Notes: generated by a model from the letters alone, not told the origin. A stretch of DNA of 64,000 nucleotides from Jeotgalibacillus proteolyticus (GCF_002926065.1 NZ_PREZ01000001.1:620001-684000), one strand, 5' to 3'. Numbered from the stretch's first letter, positions 43,386 through 52,035 are shown. A program made the numbers and translations.

Positions 43386-43733
43386 ATTAAAAATGAAACG
43401 GAGGAATGTTCGATGGGGTTATGATGCTTACAAATGGGAAGCTGAATAAACGAATTAGCAATACAGATATCCGGATTGAATTTAGTGCCGATTTGGCAGG
43501 TCATCTAAACCAATCGTACCATTCGTTAAATGGCTCTTACTTTAATTAAAAGTAATGCTAGTACGATGTCATGATGACTCTCCAGTTGAAGCCTGTCAAT
43601 CCGCCTCTTACCATTTACTTATGGTAAGAGCTGCCGGGCAGTACATTTCAACATAACAGGAGGTGTGAGAGGCATCCCCACGCCAAAGACTTCGTGCTAA
43701 ACACGAAAAACTTTATGGGATTGTCTCGAATCA
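43386..43733 (+). promoter_or_regulatory. Long structured 5' leader of the CorB/MpfA-like gene
   Basis: About 350 bases without a recognised riboswitch. Directly visible folds: a perfect 10-bp hairpin CTCTTACCAT-ttactt-ATGGTAAGAG (43605-43630), CTGC-cgg-GCAG (43632-43641 region), TTCGTG-ctaaa-CACGAA (43691-43707), enclosed by ATCCC (43674-43678) and GGGAT (43717-43721). The gene begins at TTG just 13 bases after the last arm with no clear ribosome site, so the structure probably governs initiation. The 5' part holds a small open frame. Confidence 0.6.
43421..43549 (+). CDS. Possible leader peptide (42 residues) in the CorB-like leader
   Basis: The frame reads MMLTNGKLNKRISNTDIRIE and ends LNGSYFN. 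GGAGG at 43400 is ideally spaced for a three-codon frame (MGL, 43413-43424) whose stop overlaps this ATG as ATGA, suggesting coupling; an in-frame ATG at 43406 is too close to the site. Charged and polar with no known match. It could be a sensor peptide or chance. Confidence 0.3.
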   Translation: MMLTNGKLNKRISNTDIRIEFSADLAGHLNQSYHSLNGSYFN

Positions 43734-45098
43734 TTGGAAATAGTCAATTTAATTATGGTCGCTGTTCTTTTAGCACTAACGGCATTTTTTGTCGCTTCAG
43801 AATTTGCCATTGTTAAGATTCGAAGTTCACGATTGGATCAGCTTATTGCAGAAGGAAATGCCAGGGCTCTTGCTGCGAAAAAAGTAACAACCAATCTCGA
43901 TGAGTATTTATCAGCTTGTCAGCTTGGGATTACGGTTACTGCTCTTGCCCTGGGCTGGATTGGGGAAACAACTGTTGCAGGTGTGCTTGAGCCTGTTATT
44001 GGGGACTTAGGTGTTTCTGTGCCGCTTACCCATATCATTTCCTTTGCGATCGCTTTTTCTTTTATTACATTTTTACATGTAGTGATTGGAGAGCTTGCCC
44101 CAAAAATTTTAGCGATTCAAAAAGCGGAAGCTGTAACACTGCTTCTAGCTAAGCCGCTTATTTTATTTTACCGGATTATGTATCCTTTTATCTGGTTTTT
44201 AAACGGTTCAGCAAGACTGTTTACCAGCTTCTTTGGCTTAAAGCCAGCTTCTGAGCACGAGCTCGCTCACTCAGAGGAAGAACTGAGAATCATTTTGTCG
44301 GAAAGCTTAAAAAGCGGAGAAATAAACCAATCTGAATACAGCTACGTGAACAAAATATTCGAATTTGATGAACGTGTTGCCAAAGAAATCATGGTTCCAC
44401 GTACTGAAATTGTCAGTGTGGACAGCGGCCTTACCCTGCGTGAAGTTTTTAAGGTAATGAAAGAAGAACAATACACCCGTTATCCAGTAGTGGAAAATGG
44501 GGATAAAGACAATATTGTCGGCACGATCAATATGAAGGAATTAATGACTTCCTTTATTGAGAACCAGGATAATGGTGATCGGCTTGTAGCGGATTACACA
44601 CACTCTATTATCCAGGTCATTGACAGTATACCGATCAATGAGCTGCTTCATAAGTTTCAAAAGGAACGCATGCATATGGGTATCCTCTTGGATGAATACG
44701 GCGGAACTTCTGGTCTTGTTACAATGGAGGATATTATAGAAGAGATTGTTGGGGAAATTCAGGATGAGTTTGATGCCGATGAAATTCCTGAAGTTCAGCA
44801 ATTAAATGAAAATCATTATATCCTTGATTCTAAGGTTCTCGTCCAAAACGCGAATGAGCTGTTAGGGATCACGATTGATGATGAAGATGTTGATACAATT
44901 GGCGGCTGGTTCATGACGCGAAACTTTGATGTTGAAGTCGGTGATGAGATTTACGAGCAAGGCTATGTATTTAAAGTCAACGATGTAGATGGCTATCACA
45001 TTCTGTACCTAGAGGTCTGGAAAATGTCTGAAGAGGAGTTAACAGTCCGGGACAGTGCACGAGCCGGAAAGTCCTCTATCCAGCCCAGAGAAGCTTAA
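43734..45098 (+). CDS. CorB/CNNM-type magnesium transporter, YhdP/MpfA-like (hemolysin C family)
   Basis: 454 residues: N-terminal DUF21 domain with about four helices (1-170), tandem CBS domains (about 205-335, MVPRTEIVS and DEYGGTSGLVTMEDIIEEIV), and a C-terminal CorC_HlyC domain (about 350-435, IDDEDVDTIGGWFM). YhdP (MpfA) of B. subtilis is implicated in magnesium export and magnesium tolerance. The start MEIVNLI aligns with MDIVNLI of YhdP, supporting the TTG at 43734 despite the missing ribosome site. Confidence 0.88.
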   Translation: MEIVNLIMVAVLLALTAFFVASEFAIVKIRSSRLDQLIAEGNARALAAKKVTTNLDEYLSACQLGITVTALALGWIGETTVAGVLEPVIGDLGVSVPLTHIISFAIAFSFITFLHVVIGELAPKILAIQKAEAVTLLLAKPLILFYRIMYPFIWFLNGSARLFTSFFGLKPASEHELAHSEEELRIILSESLKSGEINQSEYSYVNKIFEFDERVAKEIMVPRTEIVSVDSGLTLREVFKVMKEEQYTRYPVVENGDKDNIVGTINMKELMTSFIENQDNGDRLVADYTHSIIQVIDSIPINELLHKFQKERMHMGILLDEYGGTSGLVTMEDIIEEIVGEIQDEFDADEIPEVQQLNENHYILDSKVLVQNANELLGITIDDEDVDTIGGWFMTRNFDVEVGDEIYEQGYVFKVNDVDGYHILYLEVWKMSEEELTVRDSARAGKSSIQPREA

Positions 45099-45105
45099 TG
45101 GATGA

Positions 45106-45142
45106 AGCTGAATTCAATTATTGAATTCAGCTTTTTTTTATG
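45106..45142 (+). terminator. Terminator after the CorB-like gene
   Basis: AAGCTGAATTCAAT-tATTGAATTCAGCTT followed by TTTTT. Confidence 0.92.
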
Positions 45143-45242
45143 AATAATTTACCCCGAAATCGTTTTTTTTGTACTTAAACTGCAAGAGCACTCATACACT
45201 ATTTATAGTATTTTTATATCCTGTCTTCCTGAAAAAAAGTCA

Positions 45243-45271
45243 TTGCGATCGACTATAGAAAAAGGTATAAT
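45243..45271 (+). promoter_or_regulatory. Sigma-A promoter upstream of malL
   Basis: TTGCGA (45243-45248), 17-base spacer, TATAAT (45266-45271). A weaker set TTGGAT (45307) and TACAAT (45333-45338), spacer 20, lies closer to the operator and may be the regulated promoter. Confidence 0.65.
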
Positions 45272-45340
45272 TACCGAGTGGTTTTTAAGAACTAAGCTGA
45301 TTTATATTGGATATGTTAATCCTTTTTTTTACTACAATTT

Positions 45341-45356
45341 GTGCAAACGATTGCAC
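45341..45356 (+). promoter_or_regulatory. LacI/MalR-type operator upstream of malL
   Basis: GTGCAA-acga-TTGCAC, a perfect 6-bp dyad with central CG, the form bound by LacI-family maltose repressors. It lies just downstream of the second -10 and 21 bases before the malL start, fitting repression. Confidence 0.7.
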
Positions 45357-45377
45357 TTCTATATGGAGGTTTATTTT

Positions 45378-47060
45378 ATGAAAAAGATTTGGTGGAAGGA
45401 AGCTGTCGGATATCAAATTTACCCGAGAAGCTTTCAGGATTCTAATGGAGATGGAATTGGCGATCTTCAGGGGATCATTCAAAGGCTTGACTATGTAAAG
45501 GATCTTGGCGCTGACGTAATTTGGATCTGTCCTATGTACAAATCCCCGAACGACGATAATGGCTATGATATTTCCGATTACCAAGATATCATGGATGACT
45601 TTGGGACGATGGAGGATTTTGATCAGCTTTTAAAAGAAGTCCATATGCGCGGTATGAAACTAATTATTGATTTCGTTCCGAACCACACCAGTGATGAGCA
45701 TAAATGGTTTATTGAATCTCGCTCCGATGTGGAGAGTACTAAGCGCGACTGGTATATATGGCGTGACGGTAAACGAAACAGCAAAGGTGAAACCACTTCT
45801 GAGCCAAACAATTGGGAAAGTATTTTTGGCGGCTCTGCCTGGGAATATGACGAGAAAACGGATCAGTATTACCTTCATGTTTTTTCAACGAAGCAGCCGG
45901 ATCTTAATTGGGAAAACCCTGAAACAAGAGAAGCGGTTTATGATGCAGTAAATTGGTGGCTTAATAAAGGAATTGATGGCTTCAGAATTGATGCTGTAAG
46001 TCATATTAAAAAGCGCAGCGGATTTCCTGATATGCCAAATCCTCAAGACAAAAAGTATGTTTCATCCTTTGACATGCATATGAACCAGGAAGGCATTCAG
46101 CCCTTTTTAAAGGAGTTTAAAGAAAAGACTTACGGTAATCATGACGTTATGACTGTCGGGGAAGCAAATGGCGTCTCAATTGACGAAGCAGACCTCTGGG
46201 TAGGCGAAGAAAACGGGAAAATGGATATGATTTTTCAGTTTGAACACCTTGGTCTCTGGGATGCAGAATCCAACTTGGAGCTTGATATCGTAGAGCTGAA
46301 GGAAGTGCTTTCCCGCTGGCAGGATGGTCTGGAAAAGGACGGATGGAATGCCCTTTTTATTGAAAATCATGACAAGCCGCGGGTCGTCTCCACCTGGGGA
46401 GATGACCATGATTTCTGGTACGAAAGCGCCACCTCTATGGCCGCGATGTATTTTTTGATGAAAGGTACACCTTTTATTTATCAGGGACAGGAAATTGGTA
46501 TGACAAACGTTCAATTTGAGTCCATCGATGATTATGATGATGTATCTGCTAAAAATATGTACGCAATCCGCAGAGAAGAAGGTGTGCCTCACGGTGATAT
46601 TATGAGGATATTATGGGCTTCATCCCGCGATAACAGCCGTACACCAATGCAGTGGTCCAACAACTTAAATGCTGGATTTACAACGGGCAGCCCTTGGATA
46701 AAGGTAAATCCTAATTACCCTGAAATTAATGTAGAAGATCAATTAAATGACAAGGATTCTATCCTTTCTTTTTATAAAAGAATGATCCGTTTAAAAAAGA
46801 GCGATGATCTGTTTACTTACGGCACTTATCATCTGCTGCTTCCCGATCATCATCAGGTTTATGCTTACACCCGGTCACTTGCCGATGAAAAAGCACTTAT
46901 TTTAACCAATTTATCTAAGAAAGATGCTATTTTAGAGGATTTACCATTTAACCTTTCAAGCGATAACATTCTTCTCTCTAATTTACCGGTTGAAGAGCAT
47001 AAGGAAATTTCCACGCTTGTTTTAAAGCCTTATGAAGCACGGGTTTATAAACTAAGTTAA
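45378..47060 (+). CDS. malL: Oligo-1,6-glucosidase / alpha-glucosidase MalL (GH13)
   Basis: Cytosolic glycoside hydrolase releasing glucose from isomaltose-type or maltose-type oligosaccharides. GH13 regions: DFVPNHTS (about 98-105), GFRIDAVSHI with the nucleophile aspartate (about 195-204), the acid/base glutamate in VGEANG and the transition-state aspartate in FIENHDKPR. 560 residues, as MalL. GGAGG before the ATG at 45378 sets the start; the frame reaches 45243. No transporter is adjacent; import may use MsmX-powered systems. Confidence 0.92.
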   Translation: MKKIWWKEAVGYQIYPRSFQDSNGDGIGDLQGIIQRLDYVKDLGADVIWICPMYKSPNDDNGYDISDYQDIMDDFGTMEDFDQLLKEVHMRGMKLIIDFVPNHTSDEHKWFIESRSDVESTKRDWYIWRDGKRNSKGETTSEPNNWESIFGGSAWEYDEKTDQYYLHVFSTKQPDLNWENPETREAVYDAVNWWLNKGIDGFRIDAVSHIKKRSGFPDMPNPQDKKYVSSFDMHMNQEGIQPFLKEFKEKTYGNHDVMTVGEANGVSIDEADLWVGEENGKMDMIFQFEHLGLWDAESNLELDIVELKEVLSRWQDGLEKDGWNALFIENHDKPRVVSTWGDDHDFWYESATSMAAMYFLMKGTPFIYQGQEIGMTNVQFESIDDYDDVSAKNMYAIRREEGVPHGDIMRILWASSRDNSRTPMQWSNNLNAGFTTGSPWIKVNPNYPEINVEDQLNDKDSILSFYKRMIRLKKSDDLFTYGTYHLLLPDHHQVYAYTRSLADEKALILTNLSKKDAILEDLPFNLSSDNILLSNLPVEEHKEISTLVLKPYEARVYKLS

Positions 47061-47065
47061 CCATC

Positions 47066-47118
47066 TTAGGAGCTGTAAGAATATCAGTAACTGCTGATCT
47101 TCTTACAGCTCTTTTTTT
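47066..47118 (+). terminator. malL terminator
   Basis: GAGCTGTAAGAA ... TTCTTACAGCTC followed by TTTTTTT; a 12-bp stem with a partly paired 21-base loop. Confidence 0.9.
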
Positions 47119-47330
47119 CTAAGAAAAGTACTTCTTACCTTTTCATCATTTTAATACTAATTATTTCCCGCATTTTTCTACAATATCTATTGCCTCCATA
47201 CAATATATGTTTCTCCTTACAATAACCGTGATTGCAGCTTACAACGTTGCTCTAGACCCACTGGGTTGACGTCTGATAATCTTAATTTAGGGAAATAATG
47301 AAAGAATGAATTGTAAGCGGAGGCTACATT

Positions 47331-48200
47331 ATGGAATTATATGATAATTTACAACGAGGAGAAAAAGGCGCGTGGATCAGTATTACTGCCTACCTTGTTT
47401 TAACTGCGATAAAGCTTGCTGTTGGGTACTCAACAGGTTCAGAGGCCCTGAAGGCTGACGGATTAAATAACACAACTGATGTTATCCTTTCTGTAGCTGT
47501 GTTAATTGGGTTGCGGGTATCGAGAAAGCCGCCTGATCAAAACCACCAATATGGCCATTTCCGCGCAGAGGCGATCGCTTCTTTAGTTGCTGCCTTTATT
47601 ATGGCGGCTGTAGCATTTGAAGTTTTAAGACAAGCTGGTGTCATCCTGTTTCAAGGAGGGGCAGACGAACCCCCTAGCATGCTTGCCGCATGGGTTGCCA
47701 TAGGGAGTGCCGGTGTGATGCTTTTGGTTTATCGTTATAATTTAAAGCTTTCAAAAGAAGTGAAAAGCTCCTCTCTCTATGCTGCTGCCCAGGATAATCG
47801 TTCAGATGCTCTGGTGAGTATAGGGGCTGCTGTTGGCATTATCGGAAGTGTAGTTGGATTTGCATGGCTTGACCCGCTTGCTGCTTTTATTGTAGGGCTC
47901 ATTATTTTAAAAACTGCTTTTCATATTTTTAAGGATGCGGTTCATACTTTGACCGACGGATTTGATGAAGATGAAATTAAGGGGATTAAGCTGTATGCCG
48001 AAAAGATCCCCGGTGTCCGGTCTGTTACGGATTTTAAGGGGCGGGCACATGGAAATATTTCGTTTATTGATCTGACGATTAAAGTGGATCCTGGGCTTAC
48101 AGTTGTAGAAAGCCATGATATTGCAGAGGAGATTGAACTGTCTCTCCAGAATAGTCGTCCCCATACTTACATTCATGTGCATGTAGAGCCTGATTTGTAG
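47331..48200 (+). CDS. Cation diffusion facilitator, MneS/YeaB-like manganese exporter
   Basis: 289 residues with six helices (about 15-200) and a C-terminal cytoplasmic domain (about 205-289). Metal-site segments DGLNNTTDV (helix 2) and DNRSDAL (helix 5) carry the N/D-D pattern of manganese-type members rather than the H-D of zinc transporters. Closest to MneS (YeaB) of B. subtilis. GCGGAGG precedes the ATG. No yybP-ykoY manganese riboswitch is visible in the 210 bases upstream. Confidence 0.85.
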   Translation: MELYDNLQRGEKGAWISITAYLVLTAIKLAVGYSTGSEALKADGLNNTTDVILSVAVLIGLRVSRKPPDQNHQYGHFRAEAIASLVAAFIMAAVAFEVLRQAGVILFQGGADEPPSMLAAWVAIGSAGVMLLVYRYNLKLSKEVKSSSLYAAAQDNRSDALVSIGAAVGIIGSVVGFAWLDPLAAFIVGLIILKTAFHIFKDAVHTLTDGFDEDEIKGIKLYAEKIPGVRSVTDFKGRAHGNISFIDLTIKVDPGLTVVESHDIAEEIELSLQNSRPHTYIHVHVEPDL

Positions 48201-48276
48201 AGGGAATCAATAGCCTGATTAGGAGATAAAGTATTTCTACCGTTGAATGTTAGGAGTTTTGTTTATAATAGCCTGA

Positions 48277-48388
48277 CTGATTGACGCTGCAGGGGCGCTT
48301 ACCGAGGGACTTGAGCTAATTTGCTACGCAAGTGAATCTCAAGCTCCCGCTTCATCTCTCCGGAGTCCCCGACTTCCGCTTCAATCAG
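48277..48388. repeat. Diverged, inverted relative of the type 1 palindromic element
   Basis: 112 bp bounded by imperfect inverted ends CTGATTGACGC (48277-48287) and GCTTCAATCAG (48378-48388). The inside contains CTTGAG ... TTGC-tac-GCAA ... CTCAAG and GCTCCCGCTTCATCTC, which is the reverse of the AAGCGGGAGCTTGAG part of type 1 copies. It fills most of the 313-bp gap between the CDF and Nudix genes; nothing else is seen there. Confidence 0.7.
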
Positions 48389-48513
48389 CTAGTTTTTATT
48401 TTTTTTTGCGGACTAAATTTAGTGGGTTATGGATAAATGCCTTTTCATACCACCTAATTACTTAGTTTTCCTTTATCCATCCATATCTTATTTTTTTACC
48501 ATACCCCATTTTT

Positions 48514-48993
48514 TCAAGATCCTTCATCCTCTTTTTGCATTCGTCCCAATTCATCTGCTGAGGCTCTGAGCATGGTTTTAACCCGGGGACTTATTCCCTC
48601 TGGAAGGTCATTGGGCGGGAAGAACTGGGCGTCTGTCCCCTCTATTCCGTCTGCCTGTAGCTCTCCACCGAGGATTTCTCTTGAATAATACACTACGGTA
48701 ACTGCATAAAATTGATCTTTATTCGGAAGCTCAACAAAATATTCTTTTCCTGATAAAACACCTATTAAGTTTAGTCTGCCGATTTCAACCCCTGTTTCTT
48801 CTTTAACCTCTCGTCTTCCTGCGTCCTCTGTTGATTCACCGAGTTCAATTAATCCTCCTGGCAGCCCCCACATACCATCCATTCGTTTCTGCAGCAGGAT
48901 ATTTCCACTATGGTTAAAGACAACAACGGTTACCCCTACTAAATTAACAGGGTCATGCCCGATTTTTTTTCGCAAATCCTCAATATAAGACAT
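48514..48993 (-). CDS. Nudix hydrolase
   Basis: 159 residues. The complete Nudix box GX5EX7REVXEEXG is present in GGLIELGESTEDAGRREVKE plus ETGVEI (about 54-79). The N-terminal IEDLRKKIGHDPVNLVGVTV and flanking strands suggest the ADP-ribose or nucleotide-diphosphate branch. The ATG at 48993 has AAGGAAG eight bases away; the frame to 49029 is unsupported. Convergent to the CDF gene. Substrate unknown. Confidence 0.85.
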   Translation of the reverse strand: MSYIEDLRKKIGHDPVNLVGVTVVVFNHSGNILLQKRMDGMWGLPGGLIELGESTEDAGRREVKEETGVEIGRLNLIGVLSGKEYFVELPNKDQFYAVTVVYYSREILGGELQADGIEGTDAQFFPPNDLPEGISPRVKTMLRASADELGRMQKEDEGS

Positions 48994-49134
48994 TTCCGCA
49001 CTTCCTTCCTGTCGCTGGATTTTCAGCATTTATTCACCTTATAAACAGTATAAATGAAGTATAACAAGGTGAAAAATGATAAACTATTGGAGATTATATT
49101 GGTGTTTTGATCTATCAGGGAGCTGGTGAAGATA

Positions 49135-49743
49135 ATGCAGGAATGGATCATGTCTTTTATGGAGCAGTATGGCTATGCAGGGATCTTTTTAGTAATTGCA
49201 CTCGAAAATCTTTTCCCTCCTATTCCATCTGAAGTCATTTTACCCTTTGGCGGTTTTATGACAACGAATACAGAGCTCACTATTACAGGTGTGATCGCGG
49301 CATCTACTGCAGGTTCTGCAGCTGGTGCAATTATTTTGTACGGTGTCGGCAGGCTATTGGATGTTAAAAGATTGGAGACGATCATTGACCGGTACGGAAA
49401 ATATTTGAGACTTAAAAAGAAGGATTTACACAAAGCGGATGCATGGTTTGACCGGTACGGAATCTGGACAGTTTTTTTCTGCAGAATGGTGCCTCTTGTC
49501 AGGAGCTTGATTTCAATCCCTGCAGGAATGTCCAATATGCCGTTCGTCTTATTTTTACTTTTCACCACACTTGGAACCATTATTTGGAACACTATTTTAA
49601 TTATAGTAGGGGCTAAGCTTGGTGAGCAATGGGAGAAGATCAGCAGCTTTATGGATGTTTACTCTTATATTGTTTACGGCGGTCTAATTTTAGGTGGTGC
49701 AGCACTTGTTTATTGGTATGTAAAAAGAAAACAGCATCATTAA
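49135..49743 (+). CDS. DedA/SNARE-associated membrane protein
   Basis: 202 residues with five or six helices. DedA landmarks: ENLFPPIPSEVILPFGGF (about 25-42), RYGIWTVFFCRMVPLVRSLI with the conserved arginines (about 115-134) and IPAGMSNM. The family includes undecaprenyl-phosphate and other lipid flippases. ATG 49135 has GGTGA five bases before; GTG 49126 is an alternative three codons up. It ends one base before the convergent frameshifted gene. Confidence 0.88.
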   Translation: MQEWIMSFMEQYGYAGIFLVIALENLFPPIPSEVILPFGGFMTTNTELTITGVIAASTAGSAAGAIILYGVGRLLDVKRLETIIDRYGKYLRLKKKDLHKADAWFDRYGIWTVFFCRMVPLVRSLISIPAGMSNMPFVLFLLFTTLGTIIWNTILIIVGAKLGEQWEKISSFMDVYSYIVYGGLILGGAALVYWYVKRKQHH

Positions 49744-49976
49744 TTAATGATGCTGTTCGTTCCATACGACTAATTCGTAAATCTTTTCTGCTGAATCATG
49801 TGAGAGGCTATAAGTGGTATGTGAATCGTCTTGATTCATGATCGTTCCATGTTCTTTGCTTATCCATAAATAATAAGATTCCTGTCCGAATTCAACATGA
49901 TATTCAGGGTCAATCATTTCGACTACCCCTGGCTCTTTTTTAGAATACCAAAACAGTTTTTCTCATTGGGACACCC
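49744..49976 (-). pseudogene. Small gene with a one-base frameshift in an A tract
   Basis: From ATG 49976 (AGGGGTG ribosome site) the frame MRKTVLVF stops at once. Removing one A from the AAAAA run (minus strand, 49971-49967) gives a continuous protein of about 73 residues: MRKLFWYSKKEPGVVE, then MIDPEYHVEFGQESYYLWIS and on to ELVVWNEQHH. The downstream part also forms an independent frame from ATG 49917 (57 residues) without a good ribosome site. It is either a recent mutation, a sequencing slip or frameshifting at the tract. Family unknown. Confidence 0.65.
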
Positions 49977-50078
49977 CTACTACTTAATTAAACAATTTAA
50001 TCCAAATAAAGATTCACTTTAATTTTTACATTTTCACGGATTCAAGTGATATCTGTCTCTCAAATTTATTTATAATCA

Positions 50079-50121
50079 CTAAAAAGCATCTGTCTCCAAT
50101 TGAGACAGATGCTCCTTTTTG
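50079..50121 (-). terminator. spoVR terminator (bidirectional shape)
   Basis: AAAAAGCATCTGTCTC-caatt-GAGACAGATGCtccTTTTT; minus-strand reading ends in TTTTT directly after the stem. The segment 49977-50078 is AT-rich without other features. Confidence 0.9.
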
Positions 50122-50135
50122 AGTTTTTATAAAAG

Positions 50136-51542
50136 TTACTGAAGATATTTTCTCTGAACATTTCTCCCGTTATGAACAAAGCAAATGCTTTTTCCATCTA
50201 CAACCGTTTCTAAATGAACCGTTCTCCCCCATAAACGGACGATATGAGGAAGTACCTTTTCCAGGTAATCCAGCTCAAGCTCTGTACCTTCATATTTGTG
50301 CATGAGGTAAAGCTCTCCGTTTTTCAGGTAGTCGCCATCTTCAACAACAATATACGGGAAACCTCCATTGACTCTTGAGGAAACCAATTCGTCCCGAATA
50401 GACTCCCATTCTTTATCAACGACCCGGTAATCTCTGCCTGATCGCTGGAATAAGAACATATCCTCCTGCTCGACAAATTCCTTTGTTAAATAATTTCTTA
50501 TAAATGATTGATCCGACTCGATTTCTCTTACTTCAAATATCTTTTCGCGCCCGCTGTTTGGCTTAACGCCGCGCTTAATTGCTTCTTCATCAGGGTTATT
50601 CCAGCGGTCCTCGATATGTTCAAAAAGCTTAATTCCTAAATAATAAGGATTTATCTGGGTTTTAGAAGGCTGGACCACATTTGCATTCAGCTTTGCGAAT
50701 TCAATTGCTTCTGAGGTAGTTAAATCCATTTCTCTGATTATTTTCTGATGCCAGTAGGAGGCCCATCCCTCATTCATAATTTTTGTTTCAAGCTGCGGCC
50801 AGAAATAAAGCATTTCCTCGCGCATCATTGTCATAATATCCCGCTGCCAATGTTCAAGCTCACGGCTATATTGCTGTAAAAACAGCATTAAATCCTTTTC
50901 GGGCTCAGGAGGAAATTTCTTTTTGCGCGCACGCGGTCTTCTTTCAAGCTTAGGGGCAGATTCTATATTCCAGAGATCATCATATGGGGATTTCTTTACT
51001 TCCCTCTCCTCAACTTCCCAATCATCAACTTTCCAATCAAAAGAAGACCTCGAGAATGAAGGATCCACATGCTCTTCAATGGCTAAAACGGCATCGAGAA
51101 ATTCTTCCACCTCATGCTTGCCGAATTCAATTTCATATGCTCTGATCCGTTCAGCTGTAGCCGTCATGCTGTTTACCATATCGCGTTTTGTCTGGCTGAA
51201 GCGGATATTATTTTTAAAGAAATCACAATGTGCCAGTACATGGGCAACAATCAGCTTATTTTGAATTAATGAATTCGTATCCAGTAAAAAAGCGTAGCAT
51301 GGATCCGAATTTATTACGAGCTCATAAATTTTACTAAGACCAAGATCGTATTGAAGCTTCATCCGGTGATATTGCTTTCCAAAGCTCCAATGAGAAAACC
51401 GGGTGGGCATCCCATATGCCCCAAATGTGTATAGGATAGAGGCCGGGCATATCTCGTACCTCATTGGAAAAAAGTCTAAACCAAACCCCTTAGCGATTTC
51501 AGTAATTTCATCAATTGCTTTAATAAGCTCTTTATCACTCAT
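50136..51542 (-). CDS. spoVR: Stage V sporulation protein SpoVR
   Basis: 468 residues, the exact B. subtilis length; part of the SpoVR family whose members include the YeaH-YcgB-linked proteins of enterobacteria. Involved in spore cortex formation in B. subtilis. Conserved stretches: [50 protein letters not shown] and [13 protein letters not shown] charged low-conservation linker lies about 190-235. The ATG at 51542 ([11 protein letters not shown]) has AAGGGA upstream; the frame to 51620 lacks a site. Confidence 0.93.
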   Translation of the reverse strand: MSDKELIKAIDEITEIAKGFGLDFFPMRYEICPASILYTFGAYGMPTRFSHWSFGKQYHRMKLQYDLGLSKIYELVINSDPCYAFLLDTNSLIQNKLIVAHVLAHCDFFKNNIRFSQTKRDMVNSMTATAERIRAYEIEFGKHEVEEFLDAVLAIEEHVDPSFSRSSFDWKVDDWEVEEREVKKSPYDDLWNIESAPKLERRPRARKKKFPPEPEKDLMLFLQQYSRELEHWQRDIMTMMREEMLYFWPQLETKIMNEGWASYWHQKIIREMDLTTSEAIEFAKLNANVVQPSKTQINPYYLGIKLFEHIEDRWNNPDEEAIKRGVKPNSGREKIFEVREIESDQSFIRNYLTKEFVEQEDMFLFQRSGRDYRVVDKEWESIRDELVSSRVNGGFPYIVVEDGDYLKNGELYLMHKYEGTELELDYLEKVLPHIVRLWGRTVHLETVVDGKSICFVHNGRNVQRKYLQ

Positions 51543-51739
51543 TTGTATCACGTCCCTTCCCTCATAAAAATTATATGTAGGAAGTACAGGTTCATGAATA
51601 CAACAAAGCGTTTGGTCCAAATCAAATGCTAAAGTTCCTGTCCAATCACACCATTTTTTTCACTTTTTTTTACAGAACAAATTCCTTCATTTCAGCACAT
51701 ACTAATAGTATCTTCTCTGAAAGGAGGATGTATTAGCGC

Positions 51740-51976
51740 ATGTATAATGATTACGAGCGTACCCTGCTTTATCTTTACCGCCACTCCTGGGATGATATGC
51801 TGATTCTCATGGTACGGTCAAAGGACGATCTTTTGTCCAAAAAAATTAAATCATTATTAAAAGGGATTCATTACCCTCAAACACAAGAAACCACTGCTTA
51901 TCACTACACAGAGTTATTCAGGTACGCCGAACACTGCGCTTCCCTATTCCGTGCATCTAACGTGAAAATATTATAA
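51740..51976 (+). CDS. YhdB-like protein
   Basis: 78 residues, soluble, with YERTLLYLYRHSWDDMLILM and HYTELFRYAEHCASLFRASN typical of the small YhdB family found beside spoVR in Bacillus. AAAGGAGG lies before the ATG. Divergent from spoVR. Function unknown. Confidence 0.75.
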   Translation: MYNDYERTLLYLYRHSWDDMLILMVRSKDDLLSKKIKSLLKGIHYPQTQETTAYHYTELFRYAEHCASLFRASNVKIL

Positions 51977-51982
51977 ACAGCT

Positions 51983-52035
51983 CTCCTCCACTCTAAGATT
52001 CAATACAGACGTATTTGAGTAGACGATTGGAGGAG
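51983..52035. other. Three-tier stem-loop after yhdB
   Basis: CTCCTCCA (51983-51990) pairs with TGGAGGAG (52028-52035); inside, ACTC/GAGT and AATAC-agac-GTATT (52002-52015) stack. Followed by TATTTTGAC only, so it is a weak terminator at best. The remaining bases to 52158 show a perfect TTGACT but no gene reading rightwards. Confidence 0.5.

Noticed and set aside
43560-43733. Canonical M-box (ykoK) magnesium riboswitch before the CorB-like gene
   Set aside because: Short words such as GCTGCC, ACGCCAA and GTGCTAAA occur in the M-box order, but the GGTGAGGCTCC start is absent and the spacings are quite different; I keep it as an unassigned leader.
45341-45356. CcpA cre site before malL
   Set aside because: The two W positions of TGWNANCGNTNWCA are C and G here; the perfect GTGCAA/TTGCAC arms fit a LacI/MalR repressor better.
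46176-46592. 138-codon minus-strand open frame inside malL
   Set aside because: It lies wholly antisense to a well-matched GH13 gene, has no ribosome site and no sensible protein composition.
47117-47330. Manganese (yybP-ykoY) riboswitch before the CDF exporter
   Set aside because: The expected conserved core and paired arms are not visible; only scattered CTTACAA words occur.
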